A stretch of 64,000 nt of DNA from assembly GCF_007993865.1 (NCBI RefSeq), contig NZ_VIUH01000004.1, forward strand, positions 124,001 to 188,000, written 5' to 3'. A model generated the notes under the pieces. The model did not search any database and was not told the origin of the DNA. It saw only the letters and a program-made list of their open reading frames with translations. The translations under genes and the position numbers were made by a program. The DNA comes from Pseudomonas sp. SJZ079. GTDB taxonomy: Bacteria; Pseudomonadota; Gammaproteobacteria; Pseudomonadales; Pseudomonadaceae. This document shows, in pieces, positions 24,834 to 36,513 of the stretch (positions are counted from its first letter, which is position 1; every line of letters begins with the position of its first letter).

Positions 24834-26201
24834 TTATTTACCGATGCAAAAGCTGGAAAAAATGCGTCCGAGCAAGTCGTCTGAACTGAATGCACCGGTG
24901 ATTTCGCCGAGAGCGTGCTGGGCCTGCCGCAGGTCTTCGGCAAGCAGTTCGCCGGCGCCTGCCAGGGTCAGCTGGGCGTGACCGTGCGCCAGGCATGTTT
25001 CTGCCTGACGCAACGCCTCCAGGTGGCGTCGGCGGGCGCTGAAGCTGCTTTCGGAGGTTTGTTCGTAGCCCATACAGGCTTTCAGGTGCTCACGCAGCAG
25101 CTCGAGGCCGGCATTCGATTTAGCCGACAGGCTGATGGTTACATGATTATCGGCACTGACCTCCAAGCCAACGGCCTCGTGGGACAGATCGGCTTTATTG
25201 CGGATCAGCGTGACCTTGGCCGGATCCGGCCGCTGGTCGAGAAACTCCGGCCACAACGCGAAGGGGTCCGCCGCTTCAGGCGCCGTGGTATCGACCATCA
25301 ACAGAATTCGATCCGCCTCGCCAATGGCATTCAAGGCGCGTGCGACGCCAATTTTCTCCACCTGGTCATCGGTGTCGCGCAGGCCTGCGGTGTCCACCAC
25401 ATGCAGTGGCATGCCGTCGATGTGGATATGTTCACGCAGCAGGTCGCGCGTGGTGCCGGCAATTTCGGTGACGATGGCTGCCTCACGCCCGGCCAGCGCA
25501 TTGAGCAGGCTCGATTTGCCGGCATTCGGCCTGCCGGCGATCACCACGGTCATGCCATCGCGCAGCAGTGCGCCTTGCCCCGCCTGGCGCAGTACCTCGG
25601 CGAGGTCGGCGCGCACTTCTTGCAACAGCTTCAACACGTGTCCGTCGGCGAGGAAGTCGATTTCCTCCTCGGGAAAGTCGATAGCGGCTTCGACATAGAT
25701 CCGCAGGCTGATCAGCCGCTCGGTCAAGTTATGCACACGTTTCGAAAACTCGCCCTGTAGTGAACGCAAGGCGTTGCGCGCGGCTTGTTCCGAGCTTGCT
25801 TCGATCAAATCGGCAATGGCCTCGGCCTGGGCCAGGTCGAGTTTGTCATTGAGGAAGGCGCGTTCGCTGAATTCGCCGGGTCGGGCCAGACGCGCCCCGA
25901 GCTGCAGGCAGCGACGTAACAGCAGGTCCAGGACCACGGGACCACCGTGGCCCTGCAACTCCAGCACATCCTCTCCGGTAAAGGAGTTAGGCCCGGGAAA
26001 ATACAAGGCCAGGCCTTCATCGATCACCTGCTCGGCGTCGGCGAAAAACGGCCCGTAATGGGCGTAGCGGGGGCTCAGCTCACGTTGGCAAACCGCCTTG
26101 GCCAGTTGTCCGGCCAAGGGACCGGAGACCCGCACGATACCGACGCCGCCACGACCCTGGGCGGTGGCGACGGCGGCAATGGTTTCACGGGCTGCTTGCA
26201 T
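24834..26201 (-). CDS. mnmE: tRNA modification GTPase MnmE
   Basis: A 455-residue GTPase partner of MnmG. The N-terminal formyl-THF-binding domain precedes a central helical region. An inserted G domain has G1 GRPNAGKSS (223-231), DTAGLRDT and NKAD. The C-terminus is the conserved FCIGK with Cys452. ATG 26201 gives the family start MQAARETI and the expected length. Confidence 0.97.
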   Translation of the reverse strand: MQAARETIAAVATAQGRGGVGIVRVSGPLAGQLAKAVCQRELSPRYAHYGPFFADAEQVIDEGLALYFPGPNSFTGEDVLELQGHGGPVVLDLLLRRCLQLGARLARPGEFSERAFLNDKLDLAQAEAIADLIEASSEQAARNALRSLQGEFSKRVHNLTERLISLRIYVEAAIDFPEEEIDFLADGHVLKLLQEVRADLAEVLRQAGQGALLRDGMTVVIAGRPNAGKSSLLNALAGREAAIVTEIAGTTRDLLREHIHIDGMPLHVVDTAGLRDTDDQVEKIGVARALNAIGEADRILLMVDTTAPEAADPFALWPEFLDQRPDPAKVTLIRNKADLSHEAVGLEVSADNHVTISLSAKSNAGLELLREHLKACMGYEQTSESSFSARRRHLEALRQAETCLAHGHAQLTLAGAGELLAEDLRQAQHALGEITGAFSSDDLLGRIFSSFCIGK

Positions 26202-26224
26202 GCGAGACTCCAAATCCTGGATAG

Positions 26225-26252
26225 CAAGACGCCCCACGATGGGGGCGTCTTG
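26225..26252 (-). terminator. Hairpin between yidC and mnmE
   Basis: A stem of 11 bp (CAAGACGCCCC / GGGGCGTCTTG) lies between the yidC stop and the mnmE start. There is no U-run on either strand, so it is probably a partial terminator or RNA-stability element separating the two genes. Confidence 0.45.
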
Positions 26253-26288
26253 TAGTACGGCTTGCTCGAGCTTAAACGCTCTGGCTTA

Positions 26289-27962
26289 TCAGGCCGCAGC
26301 CGCCTTGGTTGCTGCTTCGATCTTGCGGGTAATGTACCACTGCTGGGCGATCGACAAGCAGTTGTTGACTACCCAGTACAGCACCAGACCGGCCGGGAAC
26401 CAGAGGAAGAAGAAGGTGAAGATGATCGGCATCATTTTCATCACCTTGGCTTGCATCGGGTCCGGTGGGGTCGGGTTCAGCTGCTGCTGGATGAACATGG
26501 TCGCGCCCATGATGATCGGCAGAATGAAGAACGGATCCTTGATCGACAGGTCGGTTATCCACAGCAGCCAAGGTGCCTGGCGCATTTCCACGCTCTCCAG
26601 CAACACCCAGTAGAGCGCCAGGAACACCGGCATCTGCACCAGGATCGGCAGACAGCCGCCCAGTGGATTGATCTTCTCCTTCTTGTACAACTCCATCATC
26701 GACTGCGACATTTTCTGCCGGTCGTCGCCATGCTGTTCTTTCAATGCCGCCAGTTTTGGCGCGACGGCACGCATACGGGCCATGGATTTATAGCTGGCGG
26801 CGGACAGCGGGAAGAACGCCAGTTTGATGACGATAGTCAGGGCAATGATCGACCAACCCCAGTTACCCAGCAGATCATGGATATGACCGAGCAGCCAGAA
26901 GATCGGCTTGGCCAGGAACCACAGAATGCCGTAGTCGACCGTCAGGTCGAGACCTGGCGACAGTACTTCCAGGTTTCCCTGGGATTTCGGGCCGGCATAC
27001 AGCGTGGCGTCGGTTTGCGCGCTAGCACCGGCCGGGATATTCAGGACTGGGCCGGTGAAGCCAATGATGTAGTTGCCTTGGCTGTCCTTGCGAGTTTGCA
27101 CGACGTTGTTGCTGTCTTTGCTCGGCACCCAAGCGGTGACGAAATAATGCTGCAACCAGGCGATCCAGCCACCTTGCACGGTCTCGCGCAGGTTTTTGTC
27201 GTCCATGTCCCCTTTGGAGACCTTCTTGTAAGGTTTCTCCTGAGTCCACATGGCGGCGCCCAGGTAAGTGGCGGTGCCCGTTGCGGTACTGGAAGACGGA
27301 TCGCCACTGTCATCGCGCTTGAGCTGACCGAACAGGTTACCGCTCCAGGCTTGATTGCTCTGATTGTCGATCAGGTAGCTGACATTCAGGTCGTACTGTC
27401 CGCGCTTGAGGGTAAAGCGCTTGATGTAATTGACCCCAGCTTCACTGAAATTCAGATCGACGACCAGTTGGTCTTGGCCATCACTCAGGGCGTAAGTGGC
27501 TTTCTCGCTGCGATACAGCGGACGACCACTGGCGCGGGCGTCGGGTCCATTGCTGCCGGTCAGGCCGCTCTGTGCGAGGTACAGTCGTTCGCCACCGTTA
27601 TCGAACAGCTGAAACGGGACTTCGGGGTGATCCTGGCGACGAGGAAATTTAGGCAGTTTCAACTGCACCACATCGCCGCCGCGCGGGTCGATGGCCAGGT
27701 CGAGGACATCGGTTTTCACCCGGATCAGCGCATCGCTGATCACGCTGGGCGCCACGCTCGTTTCGTTGCCGGTGGCATTCGCCGTAGGAACGTCGCTACC
27801 GCCGGTGGCCGCAGAAATTTCTGGCAAACCAGGAACCGTGCTGCTGGCTGCGGCAGTCTGAGTCGGCAGGGCAGCTTGACCGTAGTCCTGGTTCCACTGG
27901 AGAACCATCATATAGGTCACGACTGCCAGGGCGACGATCAGGATCGAGCGTTGAATATCCAT
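26289..27962 (-). CDS. yidC: Membrane protein insertase YidC
   Basis: A 557-residue inner-membrane insertase that works with SecYEG or alone, for example on ATP synthase subunits a and c. The N-terminal anchor (MDIQRSILIVALAVVTYMM) is followed by a large periplasmic beta domain (about 60-330). The conserved five-helix core follows (WFLAKPIFWLLGHIHDLLGNWG, MSQSMMELYKKEKINPLGGCLPI). ATG 27962 matches family starts; the extension to 28034 overlaps yidD. Confidence 0.97.
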   Translation of the reverse strand: MDIQRSILIVALAVVTYMMVLQWNQDYGQAALPTQTAAASSTVPGLPEISAATGGSDVPTANATGNETSVAPSVISDALIRVKTDVLDLAIDPRGGDVVQLKLPKFPRRQDHPEVPFQLFDNGGERLYLAQSGLTGSNGPDARASGRPLYRSEKATYALSDGQDQLVVDLNFSEAGVNYIKRFTLKRGQYDLNVSYLIDNQSNQAWSGNLFGQLKRDDSGDPSSSTATGTATYLGAAMWTQEKPYKKVSKGDMDDKNLRETVQGGWIAWLQHYFVTAWVPSKDSNNVVQTRKDSQGNYIIGFTGPVLNIPAGASAQTDATLYAGPKSQGNLEVLSPGLDLTVDYGILWFLAKPIFWLLGHIHDLLGNWGWSIIALTIVIKLAFFPLSAASYKSMARMRAVAPKLAALKEQHGDDRQKMSQSMMELYKKEKINPLGGCLPILVQMPVFLALYWVLLESVEMRQAPWLLWITDLSIKDPFFILPIIMGATMFIQQQLNPTPPDPMQAKVMKMMPIIFTFFFLWFPAGLVLYWVVNNCLSIAQQWYITRKIEAATKAAAA

Positions 27963-27964
27963 GA

Positions 27965-28210
27965 TTATTCGGCCATCGAAGAGGGGCTTGAGGTTTTCGC
28001 GGGGGGGACCGGGTCGTAGCCACCGGGATTCCACGGGTGACAGCGGCCAAGCCGACGCAAGGTCAGCCAGCCACCACGCATGACACCAAGTTGAGTAATG
28101 GCATCATGCGCGTAGCAAGAACAGCTCGGGTAGAAACGACAGTGACTGGCCATCAATGGACTGATGGCATAGCGGTAAAACTGGATTGAAGCCAAGACCA
28201 GTCTACGCAT
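27965..28210 (-). CDS. yidD: Membrane protein insertion efficiency factor YidD
   Basis: An 81-residue membrane-associated protein with the conserved Cys-rich signature [15 protein letters not shown] and [17 protein letters not shown]. It lies 2 bp upstream of yidC and overlaps the rnpA 3' end by 8 bp, the usual rpmH-rnpA-yidD-yidC arrangement. ATG 28210 is taken as start. Confidence 0.93.
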   Translation of the reverse strand: MRRLVLASIQFYRYAISPLMASHCRFYPSCSCYAHDAITQLGVMRGGWLTLRRLGRCHPWNPGGYDPVPPAKTSSPSSMAE

Positions 28211-28607
28211 TGGATCTGTCGCTTCCTCCCGTTTCGGCATTCGCCTGCGGGTTAGGTTTGCTGCGCGCGAGGCGTTTCCAGAGTTTGCCGAACTGCTGTG
28301 CAAGTTCGGCATTTTCCAGATCACCCAAGCCTTTTCGCGCCACCACCACGATGTCCCAGCCAATCAGGTTTTCCTGATTGGCGCGGAACGACTCGCGGAT
28401 TTGGCGTTTCAGGCGATTGCGCTCAACCGAGAGCTTGACGCTCTTCTTGCCGATCACCAGACCCAAGCGGGGATGATCGAGCTCGTTGTTGCGCGCGAGC
28501 AGTAGGACATTTTTGCCCGGAGCTTTGCCGCTAGGGGAGTCGAAGACTGCCTTGAATTGCCGGGGGGTTAGCAAACGCTTTTCCCGGCCGAAGCCTCGAC
28601 TCACCAC
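28203..28607 (-). CDS. rnpA: Ribonuclease P protein component
   Basis: A 134-residue basic protein of RNase P, which matures tRNA 5' ends with the M1 RNA. The signature is [13 protein letters not shown] with the preceding [18 protein letters not shown] start; family members also begin (M)VSR. It lies 11 bp after rpmH. Confidence 0.95.
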   Translation of the reverse strand: MVSRGFGREKRLLTPRQFKAVFDSPSGKAPGKNVLLLARNNELDHPRLGLVIGKKSVKLSVERNRLKRQIRESFRANQENLIGWDIVVVARKGLGDLENAELAQQFGKLWKRLARSKPNPQANAETGGSDRSNA

Positions 28608-28618
28608 AAGACTGAAAA

Positions 28619-28753
28619 TTAGACAGCGAGGCGGGCACGGCCCTTGGCGCGGCGACGCGACAGGACGGCACGGCCGTTCTTGGTAGCCATGCGAGCACGG
28701 AAACCGTGGGTGCGAGCGCGTTTGATGGTGCTGGGTTGGAAAGTGCGTTTCAT
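28619..28753 (-). CDS. rpmH: 50S ribosomal protein L34
   Basis: A 44-residue protein read directly from the minus strand: it starts [20 protein letters not shown], contains [20 protein letters not shown] and ends in AV before TAA. This is a near-universal L34 sequence. It marks the left border of oriC and heads the rpmH-rnpA-yidD-yidC unit. Confidence 0.97.
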   Translation of the reverse strand: MKRTFQPSTIKRARTHGFRARMATKNGRAVLSRRRAKGRARLAV

Positions 28754-29289
28754 GATGCTTTACCTGGGTCGTCGACTACGGGCCGGAATGGCCCCCGTTT
28801 TGAGAGACCGGCGATTCTAGAGAAAGCCGAAGGCCAGGTCAATTTCCAACCAGCTTTTCGCTGTGTAGAGAGCTGATCAGATAGAAATATAAAGAAGAGA
28901 ATATTTAAAGATCTTTTGTAGTGTCTGTAACTACTAGTGAGCAAGGTTTCTGTGGATAAGTACCTTAAGGCCAGTAACCACAGGTCCTTCAGCATGGCGT
29001 AAGCCTGTCTAGAAGAGGTGAGGTAGCTGTGTGGAGCATTCGGATAAGCTGGGGATGAAATGAGCTCTTATCCACAGAGCGGTTTGCCAACCGCTTGTAC
29101 CCAGGTTTATCCCGCTAGCTTACGAATGGTTATCCACAGTGTTTTTGACGACCTTGTGCATGAAGTAAAAAATCAATAACACCTTGATTTAGCATGCTGT
29201 CTAGGGCGTTTACGTGTGGATAACTCAGGCTTCGGCGGCTACAATGGCGGCTGTTTTTGCCTCAGCGCTTTTCGACTTAGGGGATATCC
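28754..29289. other. oriC: Chromosomal replication origin oriC
   Basis: The rpmH-dnaA gap contains four perfect DnaA boxes (TTATCCACA): 28,951-28,959 (minus), 29,068-29,076 (plus), 29,130-29,138 (plus) and 29,215-29,223 (minus). Looser matches lie near 28,974 and 29,106. AT-rich blocks at about 28,875-28,920 and 29,165-29,195 are candidate unwinding elements. Known Pseudomonas origins lie in this gap. The promoters of dnaA (rightward) and rpmH (leftward) also lie here. Confidence 0.92.
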
Positions 29290-30756
29290 GTGTCCGTGGA
29301 ACTTTGGCAGCAGTGTGTGGAGCTTCTGCGCGATGAGCTGCCTGCCCAGCAATTCAACACCTGGATCCGTCCACTACAGGTCGAGGCCACAGGCGACGAG
29401 CTGCGCGTGTATGCGCCGAACCGTTTCGTGCTCGACTGGGTCAACGAGAAATACCTGAGCCGCATGCTGGAACTGTTGGCTGAACGTACTAACGGTCTGG
29501 TGCCTGCGCTGTCTCTATTAATAGGCAGTAAACGCAACGCCGCTCCTCGGGTTGCCACCGCGATGACCGCTGCCGCCCCGTCGCAGGTAACCAGTGCTCC
29601 GGCTGCAACACAGCAACCGGCGGCTAAAGTGGAAGAACCCTCGCGTGCCAGTTTCGATCCCATGGCGGGGGCGGCCAGTCAGACGGCCCCGGCGCGTACC
29701 GAGCGGACGGTGCAGGTTGAAGGTGGACTCAAGCACACCAGTTACCTGAACCGTACCTTCACCTTCGATAATTTTGTCGAGGGTAAATCCAACCAGTTGG
29801 CGCGGGCGGCAGCTTGGCAGGTCGCCGATAACCCTAAGCATGGCTACAACCCACTGTTCCTCTATGGTGGTGTGGGCTTGGGTAAAACCCACTTGATGCA
29901 CGCAGTGGGCAATCATCTGTTGCAGAAGAATCCGAATGCCAAGGTGGTCTACCTGCATTCCGAGCGCTTCGTCGCCGACATGGTCAAGGCCCTGCAATTG
30001 AACGCCATCAACGAGTTCAAACGCTTCTACCGTTCGGTGGATGCGCTGTTGATCGATGACATTCAATTCTTCGCCAAGAAAGAGCGCTCACAAGAAGAAT
30101 TCTTCCATACATTCAATGCCTTACTCGAAGGTGGTCAGCAGGTGATTCTCACCAGCGACCGTTACCCGAAAGAAATCGAGGGCCTGGAAGAACGTCTAAA
30201 ATCGCGTTTCGGCTGGGGCTTGACGGTGGCGGTGGAACCGCCCGAATTGGAAACCCGCGTCGCCATCTTGATGAAAAAGGCCGATCAGGCCAAAGTCGAT
30301 CTGCCGCACGATGCCGCCTTTTTCATTGCCCAGCGCATTCGTTCCAACGTGCGTGAGTTGGAAGGTGCGTTGAAGCGCGTTATCGCTCATTCGCACTTCA
30401 TGGGCCGCGACATCACCATCGAGTTGATTCGTGAATCCTTGAAGGATCTGTTGGCGCTGCAGGACAAGCTGGTCAGCATCGACAATATCCAGCGCACAGT
30501 TGCCGAGTACTACAAGATCAAGATGTCGGATCTGCTCTCCAAGCGTCGTTCGCGTTCCGTGGCGCGACCCCGGCAGGTCGCGATGGCGCTGTCGAAAGAA
30601 CTGACCAACCATAGCCTGCCGGAAATCGGCGACGTCTTCGGCGGCCGTGATCACACTACGGTATTGCATGCTTGCCGTAAGATTGCTGAACTTAGGGAAT
30701 CCGACGCGGATATCCGCGAGGACTACAAGAATCTGCTGCGTACACTGACTACCTAA
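29290..30756 (+). CDS. dnaA: Chromosomal replication initiator DnaA
   Basis: A 488-residue AAA+ initiator. Domain I is at about 1-80. A variable Ala/Pro/Thr-rich linker spans about 82-150. The AAA+ domain has Walker A GGVGLGKT (193-200) and Walker [12 protein letters not shown]. Domain IV has the DnaA-box-binding signature [18 protein letters not shown] start with AGGGG upstream. The position next to oriC allows autoregulation through the box at 29,215-29,223. Confidence 0.98.
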   Translation: MSVELWQQCVELLRDELPAQQFNTWIRPLQVEATGDELRVYAPNRFVLDWVNEKYLSRMLELLAERTNGLVPALSLLIGSKRNAAPRVATAMTAAAPSQVTSAPAATQQPAAKVEEPSRASFDPMAGAASQTAPARTERTVQVEGGLKHTSYLNRTFTFDNFVEGKSNQLARAAAWQVADNPKHGYNPLFLYGGVGLGKTHLMHAVGNHLLQKNPNAKVVYLHSERFVADMVKALQLNAINEFKRFYRSVDALLIDDIQFFAKKERSQEEFFHTFNALLEGGQQVILTSDRYPKEIEGLEERLKSRFGWGLTVAVEPPELETRVAILMKKADQAKVDLPHDAAFFIAQRIRSNVRELEGALKRVIAHSHFMGRDITIELIRESLKDLLALQDKLVSIDNIQRTVAEYYKIKMSDLLSKRRSRSVARPRQVAMALSKELTNHSLPEIGDVFGGRDHTTVLHACRKIAELRESDADIREDYKNLLRTLTT

Positions 30757-30787
30757 TACGCAACTCCACTAGGCAAGGGACTAGACC

Positions 30788-31891
30788 ATGCATTTCACTA
30801 TTCAACGCGAAGCCCTGTTGAAACCTCTGCAACTGGTCGCCGGCGTCGTGGAACGCCGCCAGACCTTGCCGGTGCTCTCCAATGTGCTGCTGGTGGTTGA
30901 AGGCCAGCAACTGTCGTTGACCGGTACCGACCTGGAAGTCGAACTGGTTGGTCGGGTCAGCCTGGAAGAGCCGGCCGAGCCAGGCGAAATAACCGTTCCT
31001 GCGCGCAAGCTGATGGACATCTGCAAAAGCTTGCCGAGCGATGCCCTGATCGATATCCGCCTCGATGAGCAGAAACTACTGGTCAAAGCCGGGCGTAGTC
31101 GTTTCAGTCTATCGACCCTACCGGCCAATGACTTCCCGACGGTCGAAGAAGGTCCTGGCTCGTTGACCTTCAGTTTGGTGCAAAGCAAGTTGCGCCGTTT
31201 GATCGAACGCACCAGTTTCGCCATGGCGCAACAAGACGTGCGTTATTACCTCAATGGTATGTTGCTCGAGGTGCAAAGCGGCGTGCTGCGTGCCGTGGCA
31301 ACCGATGGTCATCGCTTGGCGATGTGCTCGATGGAAGCGGCTATAGAGCAAGTCGATCGCCACCAGGTCATCGTGCCACGCAAAGGTATTCTGGAACTGG
31401 CGCGTCTACTGACCGAACAGGACGGCAGCGTGAGTATCGTCTTGGGACAGCATCATATTCGTGCGACCACAGGCGAGTTCACCTTCACCTCGAAACTGGT
31501 TGACGGTAAGTTTCCTGACTACGAGCGCGTGTTGCCTCGTGGTGGTGACAAGTTGGTGCTCGCCGATCGTCAGGGTTTACGCGAGGCGTTCAGCCGCACC
31601 GCGATTCTGTCCAACGAAAAGTACCGCGGTATTCGCTTACAACTGGCATCTGGTCTGCTGAAAATTCAGGCAAATAACCCGGAGCAGGAAGAAGCGGAAG
31701 AAGAGATCGCCGTTGACTATAGCGGCAGTGAGTTGGAGATCGGCTTCAACGTCAGTTACCTGCTGGATGTGCTGGGCGTCATGACCACCGATCAGGTGCG
31801 GCTGATTCTCTCTGATTCCAACAGCAGCGCCCTGGTACAGGAGGCAGATAACGACGACTCAGCTTACGTCGTTATGCCTATGCGTTTGTAA
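30788..31891 (+). CDS. dnaN: DNA polymerase III subunit beta (sliding clamp)
   Basis: A 367-residue clamp of three similar domains. The start is [24 protein letters not shown] and the C-terminus ends YVVMPMRL, the conserved hydrophobic-pocket tail. It tethers the replicase and repair polymerases to DNA. It lies 31 bp after dnaA and 7 bp before recF. Confidence 0.98.
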   Translation: MHFTIQREALLKPLQLVAGVVERRQTLPVLSNVLLVVEGQQLSLTGTDLEVELVGRVSLEEPAEPGEITVPARKLMDICKSLPSDALIDIRLDEQKLLVKAGRSRFSLSTLPANDFPTVEEGPGSLTFSLVQSKLRRLIERTSFAMAQQDVRYYLNGMLLEVQSGVLRAVATDGHRLAMCSMEAAIEQVDRHQVIVPRKGILELARLLTEQDGSVSIVLGQHHIRATTGEFTFTSKLVDGKFPDYERVLPRGGDKLVLADRQGLREAFSRTAILSNEKYRGIRLQLASGLLKIQANNPEQEEAEEEIAVDYSGSELEIGFNVSYLLDVLGVMTTDQVRLILSDSNSSALVQEADNDDSAYVVMPMRL

Positions 31892-31898
31892 CACTTCA

Positions 31899-33002
31899 AT
31901 GTCCCTGACCCGCGTTACAGTCACCGCGGTGCGTAATCTGCACCCGGTGACGCTCTCTCCCTCCCCGCGTATCAATATCCTCCATGGCGACAACGGCAGT
32001 GGCAAAACCAGCGTGCTGGAAGCCATCCATCTGCTTGGCCTTGCGCGCTCGTTTCGTAGCACTAATTTGCTTCCGGTTATTCAATACGATCAGCTTGCCT
32101 GCACGATCTTTGGTCAGGTGCAGTTGGCGGATGGCCGGCAAAGTAACCTCGGTGTTTCTCGTGATCGCCAAGGCGAGTTTCAGATTCGCATCGACGGCCA
32201 GAATGCACGGAGTGCGGCACAGCTCGCCGAAACCCTGCCACTGCAATTGATCAACCCGGACAGCTTTCGTCTGCTGGAAGGTGCACCGAAGATCAGGCGG
32301 CAGTTTCTCGATTGGGGAGTGTTCCACGTGGAACCTCGCTTTTTACCGGCCTGGCAGCGCTTGCAGAAGGCCTTGCGGCAGCGGAACTCATGGCTGCGGC
32401 ATGGTACACTTGACGCCGCTTCTCAGGCGGCCTGGGACCGCGAGCTATGCCTGGCTAGCGACGAAATTGACGGTTATCGACGAGCCTATATTCAGGCGTT
32501 GAAGCCGGTATTCGAACGCATCCTGAGCGAGCTGGTCGAGCTGAAAGGACTTACGCTCAGTTATTACCGAGGTTGGGATAAGGATCGCCAGCTGGATGAA
32601 GTGCTGCGCGCCTCCCTCTCCCGAGATCAACAGATTGGCCATACCCAGGCCGGTCCTCAGCGGGCCGACCTGCGGTTACGTTCGGGAGCGCACAACGCCA
32701 CGGATATTTTATCGCGTGGTCAGCAGAAGTTGGTTGTCTGTGCCCTGCGGATTGCACAAGGTCATTTAGTGAGTCAGGCCAAGCGCGGCCAATGTATTTA
32801 TCTGGTGGATGATTTGCCATCGGAACTGGATGAGCAACACCGGCGCGCCTTGTGTTGTTTGTTAGAAGAATTGCACTGCCAGGTGTTTATTACCTGTGTA
32901 GACCATGAATTGTTGAGGGAAGGCTGGCGCACGGACACGCCGGTTGCCATGTTCCACGTGGAACATGGCTGTGTCACCCAGACCCACGACCACCGGGAGT
33001 GA
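31899..33002 (+). CDS. recF: DNA repair and recombination protein RecF
   Basis: A 367-residue SMC-like ATPase. Walker A is GDNGSGKT (30-37), the ABC-type signature region is [20 protein letters not shown] and Walker B is [11 protein letters not shown]. It helps load RecA at gaps. The gene carries two exact parS sites without loss of coding function. Confidence 0.97.
   Translation: MSLTRVTVTAVRNLHPVTLSPSPRINILHGDNGSGKTSVLEAIHLLGLARSFRSTNLLPVIQYDQLACTIFGQVQLADGRQSNLGVSRDRQGEFQIRIDGQNARSAAQLAETLPLQLINPDSFRLLEGAPKIRRQFLDWGVFHVEPRFLPAWQRLQKALRQRNSWLRHGTLDAASQAAWDRELCLASDEIDGYRRAYIQALKPVFERILSELVELKGLTLSYYRGWDKDRQLDEVLRASLSRDQQIGHTQAGPQRADLRLRSGAHNATDILSRGQQKLVVCALRIAQGHLVSQAKRGQCIYLVDDLPSELDEQHRRALCCLLEELHCQVFITCVDHELLREGWRTDTPVAMFHVEHGCVTQTHDHRE
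32320..32335. promoter_or_regulatory. parS site 1 (ParB binding)
   Basis: TGTTCCACGTGGAACC, matching the Pseudomonas parS consensus (palindromic core GTTCCACGTGGAAC), lies inside recF. It is expected to be bound by ParB and to nucleate origin segregation. Confidence 0.92.
32950..32965. promoter_or_regulatory. parS site 2 (ParB binding)
   Basis: TGTTCCACGTGGAACA, a perfect 16-bp palindrome, lies near the 3' end of recF, 630 bp from site 1. Confidence 0.93.
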
Positions 33003-35423
<2,421 letters not shown>

Positions 35424-35490
35424 GCGGTGTCGATGGGCAGATTAATTGGCATGTTTGTGCGAGTTATTGGCATGCCAAAATCAGCCACTA

Positions 35491-35520
35491 CCCCGGCCTA
35501 GCGCCGGGGTTTTTCTTTTT
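35491..35520 (+). terminator. Intrinsic terminator of gyrB
   Basis: CCCCGGCctaGCGCCGGGG forms a strong GC hairpin followed by TTTTTCTTTTT, about 70 nt after the gyrB stop. Confidence 0.93.
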
Positions 35521-35534
35521 GGATCAGGCTCTTA

Positions 35535-35576
35535 GATATAGGGACAGAGCCCAACGATATAGGGACAGAGCCCAAC
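35535..35576 (+). repeat. Two tandem copies of a 21-bp unit
   Basis: The 21-bp unit starting GATATAGGGACAGAGCCC occurs twice, head to tail and identical, between the gyrB terminator and the first candidate sRNA. The function is unknown. It marks the left edge of the accessory island. Confidence 0.8.
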
Positions 35577-35714
35577 GCAGGCTGGATGTGTAGTGAAGCT
35601 ACAGAGAAAAGCCGGAAAATCTCGTTTTGGTGGGGGCTGAATCTGGGAGATTCTGAGGGGTACACTAGATGATGGCGTTTGCTGCTATCTGCTTTTGGCT
35701 CTCAGCACTAACCT

Positions 35715-35829
35715 AAGCTTATCCACAGAGCGAAGGACTCGCTCGGAATCAAAGACGATTGACCATCGCTAGGATGCACCGACAGGATGTGGAATGGTCA
35801 GGAACGAAACCCGCTAAGGCGGGTTTTTT
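35715..35829 (+). ncRNA. Candidate RsmX/RsmY-type regulatory RNA, copy 1
   Basis: A non-coding unit of about 110 nt with six GGA motifs (35,735; 35,745; 35,772; 35,785; 35,791; 35,801). The first sits in the loop of a 6-bp hairpin GAGCGA-AGGAC-TCGCTC (35,728-35,744). A TGACCAT/ATGGTCA stem (35,760-35,766 with 35,794-35,800) encloses two more. It ends in an intrinsic terminator (AAACCCGC-TAAG-GCGGGTTT plus T run, 35,807-35,829). Exposed GGA in hairpin loops is how RsmX/Y/Z and CsrB/C RNAs bind and sequester RsmA/CsrA. The 5' end is estimated. A perfect DnaA box (35,719-35,727) overlaps the start region. A homologous copy lies at 40,680. Confidence 0.65.
35719..35727 (+). promoter_or_regulatory. 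Isolated perfect DnaA box
   Basis: TTATCCACA lies 6.5 kb from oriC, at the presumed start of sRNA copy 1. The equivalent position of copy 2 lacks it. It may be incidental or may couple sRNA expression to DnaA. Confidence 0.5.
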
Positions 35830-35913
35830 ATTGTCTTGGAAAAAGGTCGGGCATCTTGTTTGTCGATTCAATCAGCTAATCGGCAGTTGCCAAAAAACAG
35901 CAAGGCTGGCATC

Positions 35914-35933
35914 GTAATGACAAATGTCATTAC
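35914..35933. promoter_or_regulatory. Palindromic operator of relBE
   Basis: GTAATGACAAATGTCATTAC is a 9-bp inverted repeat with a 2-bp spacer, 14 bp upstream of the relB start. RelB ribbon-helix-helix antitoxins bind such sites, so this is the likely autoregulatory operator. It covers the ATG at 35924, which argues against that codon as the start. Confidence 0.7.
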
Positions 35934-35947
35934 AGGTGTCTGTAACC

Positions 35948-36187
35948 ATGGCTTCTATCAATATTCGTATCGACGACGAGCTTAAAGTCCGGGCTTACCG
36001 AGAGCTGGAAAAGCTCGGTGTTACCCCTTCTGAGCTTATGCGCCAAGCCTTGCAGTATGTGGCCGAGCGCGGACAGCTGCCATTTCGTCCAGTGCTGATG
36101 ACCGAGGAAGATGAAGCGTTAATCGCCACTGTTAGTGAACGCTTGACAGCTCCCCAGCGCGTGAAGGTTGCGCTGGATGACCTATAG
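35948..36187 (+). CDS. relB: RelB/DinJ-family antitoxin
   Basis: A 79-residue antitoxin. The N-terminal ribbon-helix-helix is MASINIRIDDELKVRAYREL and the C-terminal half should wrap around the toxin. ATG 35948 is preferred to 35924 because the operator palindrome spans the latter and homologues begin near MA(S)IN(I)R. Its stop overlaps the relE start by 11 bp, so the pair is translationally coupled. Confidence 0.9.
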   Translation: MASINIRIDDELKVRAYRELEKLGVTPSELMRQALQYVAERGQLPFRPVLMTEEDEALIATVSERLTAPQRVKVALDDL

Positions 36188-36464
36188 CCTTGAGTTCGAT
36201 GCGCGGGCACTGAAGGAATGGCAAAAGCTGGGTGATACCGTTCGCCAGCAGCTCAAGAAAAAGCTCGCTGAAGTCTTGCTGAATCCGCGAATCGAAGCCA
36301 ACCGTCTCCACTCGCTGCCCGATTGCTACAAGATCAAGCTGCGCAGCAGCGGCTACCGCTTGGTGTATCAGGTGATCGACCATGAGGTGGTGGTTTTTGT
36401 AGTAGCGGTTGATCGCCGTGAACGTGAGCAGGCGTACCGCAAGGCAGGCGAACGCCTCAAATAG
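36177..36464 (+). CDS. relE: RelE-family mRNA interferase toxin
   Basis: A 95-residue ribosome-dependent endoribonuclease that cuts mRNA in the ribosomal A site. It resembles E. coli RelE closely over its whole length, including PDCYKIKLRSSGYRLVYQV. The catalytic residues Lys52, Lys54, Arg61, Arg81 and Tyr87 are all present at the E. coli positions. The module therefore looks active. A decayed second relE lies at 39,324-39,482. Confidence 0.93.
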   Translation: MTYSLEFDARALKEWQKLGDTVRQQLKKKLAEVLLNPRIEANRLHSLPDCYKIKLRSSGYRLVYQVIDHEVVVFVVAVDRREREQAYRKAGERLK

Positions 36465-36513
36465 CTGGCTGGGTCAGCTGTTCCCCTACGACTAAAAAGG
36501 TGGTCTAGGCACG

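Noticed and set aside
35924..35947. Upstream ATG extension of relB
   Set aside because: It lies inside the operator palindrome and lacks a ribosome binding site; homologues start at the later methionine.
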